Source: Firmicutes bacterium UBA5449
GTDB lineage: Bacteria > Bacillota > SHA-98 > UBA4971
NCBI GenBank assembly: GCA_002424305.1
Contig: DIQZ01000077.1
Coordinates: forward strand, 3,644 to 21,320
Reading direction: 5' to 3'
DNA length: 17,677 bases
The stretch's first letter is position 1. The number at the start of each line of letters is the position of its first letter. Below are positions 8,489 to 15,419 of the stretch, piece after piece. Both the position numbers and the translations under genes were made by a program. The notes below the pieces were generated by a model. It did not search any database, had not been told where the DNA came from, and was given only the letters and a program-made list of their open reading frames with translations.

Positions 8489-8634
8489 GTTCCTATGATT
8501 CTGCTGAATCTTCATAATTGGGATACTTAATCATGATCATGTGAATTCACCTGAGCTTGCACAAACTTGCCAATAAAAGATCGCTCATAGCAAAGCATTA
8601 CAAAGTATTGCGTATGTCAATGTGCAGGATGCTA
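8489..8634. other. Intergenic region with two adjacent perfect palindromes
   Basis: This is a convergent gap between the hydrolase gene and the reverse-strand GH130 remnant. CATGATCATG (8532-8541) and GTGAATTCAC (8541-8550) are perfect 10-base palindromes sharing one G. A nearby CTTGC-ACAAA-CTTGC direct repeat lies at about 8557-8571. There is no GC-rich hairpin with a T-run, so I do not call a terminator. Confidence 0.4.
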
Positions 8635-8823
8635 TCACACAAGTGAGTCCATCACTTCGTCAATCGTGATTTCCGCAACTGCAGTTACCTCATCTGCTGC
8701 TCCGTAATAGATGCGTAGCTTGCCGTCTGAGGTCGGGACTACGCCACATGCAAATACGACATTTGAGAAAAATCCGGTCTGCTCATACGGAGCTTGTGGC
8801 GACATTATGGCCTCACGGATAAC
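8635..8823 (-). pseudogene. 3' remnant of a GH130 (mannoside phosphorylase family) gene
   Basis: Reading the reverse strand, 62 codons encode VIREAIMSPQAPYEQTGFF, then SNVVFACGVVPTSDGKLRI, then YYGAADEVTAVAEI, ending in a TGA at 8635-8637. The NVVF-CG, YYGAAD and final ITIDEVMDSL elements are the standard C terminus of GH130 beta-1,4-mannosyl-phosphorylases and hydrolases, which are normally about 300-350 residues long. Upstream in this frame is an immediate TAG (8824-8826), and beyond it no GH130 sequence is recognisable in any reverse frame. About four fifths of the gene is therefore missing. It is a truncated remnant left by deletion or replacement at the boundary with the CRISPR-Cas locus. 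Its identity supports mannoside or mannan metabolism as the original role of the sugar cluster. Confidence 0.75.
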
Positions 8824-8826
8824 CTA

Positions 8827-9226
8827 CACCGGCTAGACATGAGAGCATCTCCTCCAGTCGCGGTCTCAGGGAGTGCGACTGCTCCTCAGTAAAACAGATA
8901 TTTTGGTAGATGGGCTTTACATCGACACCCCTAGAGAGCCCGGTCTCCAATGGTGTTGCTCCAGCAATCAGAGGGTTATAGAGGTGTAGAAAGTTGCTCA
9001 GGACGGGGAGTGCCGCGTTTGGGTGTTCGCCTGACGCCAGCAAATGCCGCAAGGAACAGCTTTTGCTGTACAGCATACGTAGAGACTGACATAGCAGTCG
9101 TGTTGTATTACATAAGCGTGAGGAAGCGGACCTTGTGGGAAGAATTCTGAGGCAATCTGTTGATGTACAAGTTGATTTGGCCGGTAGACGGGAATTGGCA
9201 GCCGGCACGTAAACTGCCCACGCATA
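8827..9226. other. About 400 bases with no recognised gene
   Basis: No recognisable gene is found here. A 131-codon open reverse frame (8813-9208) ends in the segment TEEQSHSLRPRLEEMLSCLA and abuts the GH130 remnant in a different frame. A second reverse frame at 8998-9318 overlaps it. Neither matches a family I know, neither has a clear RBS, and their Ser/Arg/Cys-rich upstream halves look non-coding. A decayed gene replacing the 5' part of the GH130 gene is possible. Confidence 0.35.
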
Positions 9227-9266
9227 TTTACCATATTTAGAAGGAAATGTAATATGAATGTAGAAT
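9227..9266 (+). promoter_or_regulatory. Candidate promoter of the cas operon
   Basis: TTTACC (9227-9232) and TAATAT (9250-9255) are separated by 17 bases in an AT-rich patch, each matching the sigma-70 consensus at 4 of 6 positions. TAGAAT at 9261-9266 is an alternative -10 matching 5 of 6. Transcription would start at about 9262-9273 and leave a leader of roughly 270 bases before cas5. The placement is by eye. A second TTGACA at 9398-9403 has no suitable -10 at the right distance. Confidence 0.4.
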
Positions 9267-9338
9267 ATAGATGTACTAAGACATTAAGGTGAGATCGTGC
9301 CGTGCCGATCAGAGCCATATTTGAGGTAGTGCCGTGGG

Positions 9339-9363
9339 CTGATAGAGGGGCGTGGGTTGAAAT
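9339..9363 (+). repeat. Degenerate CRISPR-repeat-like element upstream of cas5
   Basis: The 25 bases here align with the 3' part of an I-C-type repeat at 19 positions. The first 14 bases match 10 of 14 with the repeat seen at the right end of the window. The last 11, TGGGTTGAAAT, match 9 of 11 with TGGATTGAAAC, the 5'-handle sequence typical of type I-C repeats (from family knowledge; that part of the local repeat lies beyond the window). The hairpin of the true repeat is not preserved. It sits in the presumed leader of the cas operon on the same strand. It could be a relic repeat, a crRNA-like regulatory element, or chance. Confidence 0.45.
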
Positions 9364-9541
9364 TCAGTACATCTTTGCTTTGATGCTGTCATCCTGCTTG
9401 ACAAAAGGGACTTTGCTGGGCACCTCTTGTTGAGTAGAACTGCTAATGACAGCGAGTCACGCTTGAAGTGGAGGAGGGATGCCATGGGTGGGATTTAGGG
9501 GTCAATTAGCGCTTCAACAGACTGTGTAGGAGGTGTTAACC

Positions 9542-10183
9542 CTGAAGGAATACCCAGTGTTCCTCGAGATATCGGGACCAGCTGCCATGTGGACAAGACC
9601 TGATACAGGCGATTCGCCGGTGAGTTACCCAGCGCCTACGTACTCGGCGGTGAGAGGTATCTTTGAGGCTATCCTGTGGAGCGAGTGGGCTACGGTTGTC
9701 CCTACTAAGGTGGAAATTTGTAGTCCTATCACGTTTCATCAGTACACAACCAACTACGGCGGACCGCTTCGCAAAAGCAGAGTGGTTGCCGGCGGTGGAA
9801 GCTATCAGCTTGCTGCCACTATTCTCGTGAACGTGTGCTATCGACTATATGCAAGGGCTGAGTCCTATCCGGCTGGATATGGGAAGCACGGTCGCCCGGG
9901 ACTGCAGTCTGTAGGCACCACGAACGGCGCCCACGCCTATATGGAAGTTTTCAATCGACGGATCCGCAGGGGCCAGTGTCACCGAGTCCCATGTTTGGGC
10001 TGGAGTGAGTTCCTGCCAGACTACGTAGGCAGATTCAGACCGGGCACATCGGTGTGCGATGATATCAATATTTCCATCCCGAGCATGCTCCGCACCTGTT
10101 TCGCGGGTCACGGGTCGAGCTGGAATCCTGAATACGATGCAGATGTTCGCATCGAGAAAGGGGTGCTGCGATTTGCTGAATGA
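9542..10183 (+). CDS. cas5c: Cas5 (type I-C, Cas5d-like) with atypical active site
   Basis: The 213-residue protein shows the Cas5d pattern: VSYPAPTYSAVRGIFEAILW near the N terminus, then VFNRRIRRGQC and a PCLGWSEF block. In type I-C, Cas5d takes over the missing Cas6 role by cutting the repeat hairpin and then stays on the crRNA 5' handle. Compared with B. halodurans Cas5d, Tyr46 is replaced by Leu (residue 45). The Lys116-His117 site is occupied by His131-Ala132-Tyr133, although a separate Lys-His pair occurs at 115-116 in the preceding loop. Start choice: GTG at 9533 lies inside the AGGAGG (9528-9533), so CTG at 9542, 8 bases downstream of it and giving MKEYPVFLEISG, fits better. The next gene overlaps its 3' end by 11 bases. 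Confidence 0.88.
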   Translation: MKEYPVFLEISGPAAMWTRPDTGDSPVSYPAPTYSAVRGIFEAILWSEWATVVPTKVEICSPITFHQYTTNYGGPLRKSRVVAGGGSYQLAATILVNVCYRLYARAESYPAGYGKHGRPGLQSVGTTNGAHAYMEVFNRRIRRGQCHRVPCLGWSEFLPDYVGRFRPGTSVCDDINISIPSMLRTCFAGHGSSWNPEYDADVRIEKGVLRFAE

Positions 10184-12299
10184 ACTATCCCGTCTCTCAG
10201 AAGGATTGAAGGCTGCAGGCATACGACCTGTCTCGTGGCACCGAAATTTCAAGCCCTGTCCAAAATATCGAACCTACTATCTGTTTGTGACTGGTGCCGG
10301 AGTCATTGAAGGAGCAACACGGATCGGAGATCCTTCTGAGGTCACGGCTTTGAGGAAATACGAAATAGCAAATGGCCTTTCATTTCCCGCGTTCAACATG
10401 CTTCCCGTGGCAAGTGTGCAATCCGACGAAGCGCAGGCCACTCACAAGCGTATTGAGAAGCTTCTTAAGTCAACGAAGGTCGACCCAGATGAGCTGGGGC
10501 ATCTGCTTCGCGTGCTGATGGGGGATTCGGAATCCCTATGGACCGAATCGGAGACCAGGAAGCTAAAAACGTGTCTCCTGGATGTACCTCAAAAGCTCAG
10601 TGAGCTAATAGGAGAGGCGCCCCTAGGATTTGAGGCTTGGAACACGCTGATAGCGGCGTCCTCAAGACTCTCGGAATGTATCGACGACATTCCCGATATG
10701 CTGGTGAACGCTTTTCTATCCATGGCGTGCCGCGAGCCCAATGCGGCGCTTGAGTTTCTTGGCAACGTACTAGCAACCACTGCACCGGAAGGCAAAGCCA
10801 AGCGGGTATCCGTGGTGCTCGAAATGGCTGATCGCCTGTCTTACGATCGACCGGCCAATCATCCTGAGGTTAGAGTATGGGTGAATCAGCGCCTCCTTGC
10901 CGCTGGCAGCGCTGATGCTGGTTCGTCGGAGACGTCTACCGATGCGTTTGGAACAACCTACTCCATCATTGATGACAAAGCCAGGTTTCCCGCAGCAAGA
11001 CTTCCCATACTTGGGAATGTGATCTTGAGGGCGATGAGCGATGAATCTCCATGCCAGAGAAGATACGGAAAAGCCAACGCTGCCAGTTTCCCTATGGGAG
11101 TGGACATCAGGCAAGACCTTAAAGATGCTCTGGAATGGATAGGCGCCGAAGAGAAAAGAGGACAAACATGGCAGGATGTGTCCGACGTATCCGGAGGGAG
11201 GGCCGGAGTGCTGTTCGCCTATCCCGAAACCCTGCCTGACCTTTCAATGGAGTGCGCCGGCATCTTCGCAGGCGCGGTCAGTGGGGATCAAGAGGCCACA
11301 TTTTCGGCTGTCGCTAAGAGAGTGGTCGATGCCCTTAAACTGCTAGTGCGTGAACGGCCTGATGCTCAAGTGGCAGTCTTTGTTTTGGTAAAAATCGACA
11401 CTGCAAGGACTAAGGTTTTAATGAGCAGGCATCTGCAGGCAGCTGCTCTTATGGACGCAGCTCGTGCGTGGAGGGACGGATGTAGCAATATACCTCCTGT
11501 GTTTCTTCGTATGTATGATCGCAACGGCGGGAAGCGGCTGCAGGTAAGGGTCCCATTCCCCACGGAAGTTGCCAGGATTCTCAAGACTGAGTGGAATATG
11601 GACTGCAGTAGGTCGATAGTATCTCGCTCCGAGGAAATTCGCGATGCATTTGACCTATTCATCGGTGGCGAAGATGCGGGGCGTGCGGCCGCAGTCAGGG
11701 TACTGGATTCAGTGGCTTCAAAAAGCACTTGGCCTCTATTAGCACTGGGCCATGCGGATCATCTCAACAGGGATCTTGCCGGCCCCATTCTGAAAGACAG
11801 GGAGATCGTAAGCCTGATGCCTGCTGTGCTCGGGCTATGTCTATCGAAACTGGGTATCGAGAGGGGAGATTACATGCGCAGTACAGCGTTTCTTGTGGGA
11901 AGGCTGCTTGCCATGGCTGACTTGCTTCACAAGGAGTATTGCCTTGACGTTCGGAAAGGCTCCATCCCCACGCAGCTTGTGGGCAATGCTCTGATGCCAA
12001 CTGCCCTGGAGAATCCGCAACAAGCCCTGGCGCGGTTGAGTGATCGCATTTACGTGTACAAGTCGTGGGTAGACAAGAGCTACAGCTCAAAGGAACCTGG
12101 TGAGAAGTATGCGCTTGCCAGGTGGGCTGTAAAGCAGATGGGACTGGTATCGCAGGAACTGAGTGAGCAGGAAGTTGCTACGCGTACTAACGAGGCAGAC
12201 AGAGCTCAGATGCTCCTGGGTTATTTGAGCAGAGAGATCCGTTCTGACAAGGATGAACTGGGTACGGAACCCAAAGATTCATGCGAGGAGGTCATTTAG
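10173..12299 (+). CDS. cas8c: Cas8 large subunit (divergent Cas8c/Csd1-like)
   Basis: This 708-residue protein lies between cas5 and cas7, the place of the type I-C large subunit. Large subunits recognise the PAM and help recruit Cas3. Sequence support for family membership is modest. The N terminus (LLNELSRLSEGLKAAGI ... TYYLFVTGAG) resembles the ordering of Csd1. The C-terminal helical part with AFLVGRLLAMADLLHKE and a later PTALENPQQALARLS resembles the Csd1 segment that also serves as the small subunit. The central part I do not recognise, and it is longer than the usual roughly 600 residues. I chose TTG 10173, with GAAAGGGG 8 bases upstream; the frame is open back to 10059, but that stretch lies inside cas5. 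It ends directly against the cas7 TTG. Confidence 0.78.
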   Translation: MLNELSRLSEGLKAAGIRPVSWHRNFKPCPKYRTYYLFVTGAGVIEGATRIGDPSEVTALRKYEIANGLSFPAFNMLPVASVQSDEAQATHKRIEKLLKSTKVDPDELGHLLRVLMGDSESLWTESETRKLKTCLLDVPQKLSELIGEAPLGFEAWNTLIAASSRLSECIDDIPDMLVNAFLSMACREPNAALEFLGNVLATTAPEGKAKRVSVVLEMADRLSYDRPANHPEVRVWVNQRLLAAGSADAGSSETSTDAFGTTYSIIDDKARFPAARLPILGNVILRAMSDESPCQRRYGKANAASFPMGVDIRQDLKDALEWIGAEEKRGQTWQDVSDVSGGRAGVLFAYPETLPDLSMECAGIFAGAVSGDQEATFSAVAKRVVDALKLLVRERPDAQVAVFVLVKIDTARTKVLMSRHLQAAALMDAARAWRDGCSNIPPVFLRMYDRNGGKRLQVRVPFPTEVARILKTEWNMDCSRSIVSRSEEIRDAFDLFIGGEDAGRAAAVRVLDSVASKSTWPLLALGHADHLNRDLAGPILKDREIVSLMPAVLGLCLSKLGIERGDYMRSTAFLVGRLLAMADLLHKEYCLDVRKGSIPTQLVGNALMPTALENPQQALARLSDRIYVYKSWVDKSYSSKEPGEKYALARWAVKQMGLVSQELSEQEVATRTNEADRAQMLLGYLSREIRSDKDELGTEPKDSCEEVI
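11863..11876 (+). promoter_or_regulatory. Internal ribosome binding site and ATG inside cas8 (Cas11-like start)
   Basis: GGGGAG at 11863-11868 is followed 5 bases later by an in-frame ATG at 11874 (Met568 of Cas8). This would produce the last 141 residues, beginning MRSTAFLVGRLLAMADLLHK. In type I-C systems the small subunit Cas11c is known to be made by internal initiation in cas8c, with a product of about this size starting near the same conserved helix. The RBS and spacing are better than those of several annotated starts in this operon. Confidence 0.65.
11874..12299 (+). CDS. Putative Cas11-like small subunit translated within cas8
   Basis: This 141-residue nested product is the C-terminal part of Cas8, read in the same frame from the internal ATG at 11874. 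It is predicted to be mainly helical (AFLVGRLLAMADLLHKE, QALARLSDRIYVYKSWV, AQMLLGYLSREI), as Cas11 small subunits are. By analogy with Cas11c of Desulfovibrio vulgaris and other I-C systems, several copies would line the belly of the effector complex beside the Cas7 backbone and stabilise the target DNA strand. The support is the internal RBS, the length and the position. Expression as a separate protein is inference. Confidence 0.55.
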   Translation: MRSTAFLVGRLLAMADLLHKEYCLDVRKGSIPTQLVGNALMPTALENPQQALARLSDRIYVYKSWVDKSYSSKEPGEKYALARWAVKQMGLVSQELSEQEVATRTNEADRAQMLLGYLSREIRSDKDELGTEPKDSCEEVI

Positions 12300-13175
12300 T
12301 TGACTATGCCGGAGAAAACAGATGCGATCCTGCGAGCCACTGGGCTTCTAGTGATAGAGGTTATCAACTCCAATCCAAATGGAGATCCCGACCGTGAGAG
12401 TGATCCGCGTCAGAGGGGTGACGGTAGAGGGGAAATATCTCCGGTGTCCTTCAAACGTAAGCTTCGAGATCTTGTCGATAACAAGGAGGGGCCGGTGTGG
12501 TCCCACATAAAAGATAGGTTTAACTTGAGTGATGACGAGCATAGTGTCCTGGAAAGTCGTGGACGCGTACGTAAGGACATAGAGCGTGAGCTTGTCGAGG
12601 GAACCTTCACCTCAAAGTACTGGGACGGAAGGATATTCGGAAACACATTCCTGGAAGAGGGCGCTTCCACTTTCATCAAGACGGGGGCAGTGCAATTTGG
12701 CCTAGCCGTTTCAATAGCTCCCGTTGACATTCGCCGAATTACGACTACTAACAAGGCAGGAGTACAGGAGGGTAAAGATCGAGGGATGGCTCCTCTAGGG
12801 TATCGCGTTGTCCAACACGGCGTTTACTGCATGCCCTTCTTTGTGAATCCAACTGCGGCGTTGAAGTCAGGGTGCACCAAGCGAGATATTGACGTGATGC
12901 TGGCTGCAATACCTTACGCCTATACCCATACAGCCTCGTACATCAGGTCGTTTGTGGAAATCAGGAAGGCATGGTACATGGAGCACACATCTCCCTTGGG
13001 ATCTTGTTCAGATTTTGCGCTGATCGAAGCTCTTACTCCGAAGAAAACCGGTGACGCCGAGAAGGCCTCCTTGTCATGGCAAGATTACGAGGTTCCGTCT
13101 TCCCTTCCGGAGGAACTCATCGATTGTCTTGCGTCTTGTCACGATCTCATGGGCGATTCTGTTCAGGTAGGATAG
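12300..13175 (+). CDS. cas7c: Cas7 backbone subunit (Csd2-like)
   Basis: The 291-residue protein opens with the Cas7 RRM-type strand and glycine-rich loop INSNPNGDPD (residues 22-31), followed by ISPVSFKRKLRDLV, the diagnostic start of type I-B/I-C Cas7 proteins. Further support is the DGRIFGNTFLEEGAS segment, the thumb-like MAPLGYRVVQHGVYCMPFFV region, and the late RKAWYMEHTSPLGS, which corresponds to the conserved YWWEHNS-LG block of Csd2. Several copies coat the crRNA spacer in the complex. The start is TTG immediately after the cas8 stop, with AGGAGG 8 bases upstream (12286-12291), inside cas8. An ATG two codons later is 14 bases from that RBS and less likely. Confidence 0.92.
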   Translation: MTMPEKTDAILRATGLLVIEVINSNPNGDPDRESDPRQRGDGRGEISPVSFKRKLRDLVDNKEGPVWSHIKDRFNLSDDEHSVLESRGRVRKDIERELVEGTFTSKYWDGRIFGNTFLEEGASTFIKTGAVQFGLAVSIAPVDIRRITTTNKAGVQEGKDRGMAPLGYRVVQHGVYCMPFFVNPTAALKSGCTKRDIDVMLAAIPYAYTHTASYIRSFVEIRKAWYMEHTSPLGSCSDFALIEALTPKKTGDAEKASLSWQDYEVPSSLPEELIDCLASCHDLMGDSVQVG

Positions 13176-13176
13176 C

Positions 13177-15402
13177 GTGGTAACGCTTGCGCATAGCGCC
13201 AAACCATCCAAAGGAATAGGTAGCCAGAGTTATCGTGATCATATTGAGAGTGTTCTTAATGGCGCCGTGGAGAAGTGTTCAGCTATGGCTGAATACTACA
13301 GTGGAGATAGGGACTTCCTCATGGAAACTCTTCGTCTGGCGGCTGAGCACCATGACCTCGGCAAGCTCGATGAGTCCAATCAGGAAGTGCTCATGCATTA
13401 TTCTCGAAAGAGTCTTCCAATAAATCATGTGGATGCCGGTGTGGCACATCTTGCAGGCCATGATCCAGTTCGGCAGCTGGCGGCTTTGACTGTGTACTCC
13501 CATCATGTGGGATTGCCCGATATCCCAGATATGCTTGCCAGTAGGCAGGAGGATCGTTTTCGAGATGCGTCCATCAAAGAACGAACTGATATGTTTCTAG
13601 AAGTCTACTTAGCCAATCATCGACAGGCGTTAGCATCTCAGCAGGGCATAGATGAAGTGAGTGCGTTCAAGGGCCGCGTTTCGACTTCCGGCCTTCTATT
13701 TCGACTTGCACTGTCCTGCCTCGTAGATGCGGATCATTCTGATACCGCTATTCACTACGGAAGCGAATTCCGTTTCGATGTGCCGCCTCTGATGCCGGAT
13801 GCCCGTCTCAGGAAACTCGATTCTTATGTGGAGGGGCTTGGCGTAGGCTTGACCGACGAGAGAACAGAGATCCGCCGTAGGATATATGCAGCCTGTAGGG
13901 AAGCCGACATGAGTTGCGGCATGCACGCGTGCGACAGTCCGGTGGGCACAGGCAAGACTACCGCTGTGATGGCTCATCTTCTGAATGCTGCCTGCAAGAA
14001 GAACTTGCGACGGGTGTTCGTGGTACTTCCTTACACGAACATAATCGACCAATCTGTGGATAGGTACCGCAAGAGCCTCACACTTCCGGGAGAAGCGCCT
14101 GCAGCCGTAGTCGCAGCTCATCACCACAAAGCTGATTTTGCGGACGATGCTGCCAGGTTGCTCACGTTCCAGTGGAGGGCGCCAATTGTGGTGGTTACCG
14201 CTGTTCGCTTCTTCGAGACGCTTGCGGACAATCAGCCTGCAGCCTTGCGCAAGCTGCATAGCCTTCCGGGATCAGCCATATTCATTGACGAATCACATGC
14301 TGCCCTGCCATGGGATCTGTGGCCGCAAGCGTGGAAATGGCTGAAGGAACTCGAATCAGTCTGGGGATGTCACATTGTGCTCGGCTCAGGATCTCTGTAT
14401 AGGTTCTGGGAGATTCCCGCTTTCAGCGATTCTCCGGAGCGTGTTCCGAATATGCTGCCTCAGGAACTCGAGAAGGTAGCAGCAAGCTATGAAGAAAAGC
14501 GTGTGGAGTACAAGACAAAGGAAGAACCAATGCGCGTTGACGAGCTCGTTGAGTGGGTGTGGAGTTTCCCCGGGCCCAGGCTTCTCATAGTGAATACTGT
14601 GTACTCGGCGGCTGTGATTGCTGAGGCTTTGAAGGAGAAACATGGAGATGGCAAGGTTGAGCACCTATCATCGGCTTTGTGTCCGGCAGACGTCAGTGCT
14701 ACCTTGAAGAAGGTCCAAAGTAGGCTCAAAAACGAGACAGACTGTGACTGGTGTTTGGTTGCAACATCCTGCGTGGAGGCTGGTGTGGACCTCTCGTTTC
14801 GTACTGGGATACGAGAGAGGGCAAGCCTTGTGAGCTGGCTTCAATCTGCAGGACGAACGAATCGGGAAGGGAAGTGGAGCTCAGCAGAGGTATGGGACTT
14901 CCAACTCGTGGAGGAAGGACTCATCAGATCCAACCGAGGTTTGGAGAACTCTCGGGAGGTGTTGGGATATCTCATATCTGAAGGTGAGATCGGTCCGGAG
15001 TACGCTACCAAAGCCATGGCCAAGGAGCTGACGTTGAAGGATATCAGGGAGAAGGCAGACACGATCACGAGGGCGGAAAAATGCATGAACTTCCCTGAGG
15101 TCGCCAAGGAATTCTGCGTTATTGACTCGGATACAGTGACAGCCGTCGTAGATGACGAAGTAGCGTCAAGGCTTGAGGACGGCGAGGTAGTGGATCCGAA
15201 TGAGCTACAGTTATCGAGCGTGTCGATCCGTCGATACTTCATGGACGAGTATGCGCTCGCCAAAATTGAGAATTCAGGACTCTCCAGGTTTCGTAGCTAC
15301 CCAGAGGTGTTCAGGTGGACTCTGGGTTACGACAAGTTCATTGGCTATATGAAGGGCGTGATGGATTCTTACAGACACCAGACCGTCGGATCCATAACTT
15401 AG
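13177..15402 (+). CDS. cas3: Cas3 HD nuclease-helicase
   Basis: The 741-residue protein joins an N-terminal HD phosphohydrolase-type nuclease to a superfamily 2 helicase. HD residues are visible in AEHHDLGK (58-63), INHVDAGVAH and YSHHVGLP. Helicase motifs are Walker A PVGTGKT (255-261), DESH (371-374, motif II, the DExH form), a VATSCVEAGVDLSF motif V, and QSAGRTNR (556-563, motif VI). All key residues look intact. After the effector complex unwinds target DNA, Cas3 is recruited, nicks the displaced strand and degrades it in the 3'-5' direction using ATP. The GTG start lies one base after the cas7 stop, with TAGGA just upstream. Its placement after cas7 rather than at the front of the operon departs from the standard I-C order. 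Confidence 0.95.
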   Translation: MVTLAHSAKPSKGIGSQSYRDHIESVLNGAVEKCSAMAEYYSGDRDFLMETLRLAAEHHDLGKLDESNQEVLMHYSRKSLPINHVDAGVAHLAGHDPVRQLAALTVYSHHVGLPDIPDMLASRQEDRFRDASIKERTDMFLEVYLANHRQALASQQGIDEVSAFKGRVSTSGLLFRLALSCLVDADHSDTAIHYGSEFRFDVPPLMPDARLRKLDSYVEGLGVGLTDERTEIRRRIYAACREADMSCGMHACDSPVGTGKTTAVMAHLLNAACKKNLRRVFVVLPYTNIIDQSVDRYRKSLTLPGEAPAAVVAAHHHKADFADDAARLLTFQWRAPIVVVTAVRFFETLADNQPAALRKLHSLPGSAIFIDESHAALPWDLWPQAWKWLKELESVWGCHIVLGSGSLYRFWEIPAFSDSPERVPNMLPQELEKVAASYEEKRVEYKTKEEPMRVDELVEWVWSFPGPRLLIVNTVYSAAVIAEALKEKHGDGKVEHLSSALCPADVSATLKKVQSRLKNETDCDWCLVATSCVEAGVDLSFRTGIRERASLVSWLQSAGRTNREGKWSSAEVWDFQLVEEGLIRSNRGLENSREVLGYLISEGEIGPEYATKAMAKELTLKDIREKADTITRAEKCMNFPEVAKEFCVIDSDTVTAVVDDEVASRLEDGEVVDPNELQLSSVSIRRYFMDEYALAKIENSGLSRFRSYPEVFRWTLGYDKFIGYMKGVMDSYRHQTVGSIT

Positions 15403-15419
15403 CTAGGGGGAGTTCGGCC

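Noticed and set aside
8950..9150. Forward-strand 66-codon open frame
   Set aside because: No RBS, no recognisable motif, and atypical composition; likely chance.
9254..9292. Tiny 12-codon frame after AAGGAAATGT
   Set aside because: It has an RBS-like sequence but is too short to support, and it overlaps the candidate promoter region.
9398..9426. TTGACA at 9398-9403 as the cas promoter -35
   Set aside because: No -10-like hexamer occurs 16-19 bases downstream (the sequence there is CACCTC-like).
9451..9470. Second degenerate CRISPR repeat near 9451-9470
   Set aside because: AGCG followed by CTTGAAG resembles part of the repeat only if several gaps are allowed, too weak to call.
10059..10172. 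Upstream extension of the Cas8 frame
   Set aside because: This part overlaps the conserved 3' end of cas5 in another frame, and a well-spaced RBS supports TTG 10173.
13696..14259. 187-codon reverse-strand open frame inside cas3
   Set aside because: It lies wholly antisense to the well-supported Cas3 helicase region, has no recognisable domain or RBS, and is explained by codon bias of the gene on the other strand.
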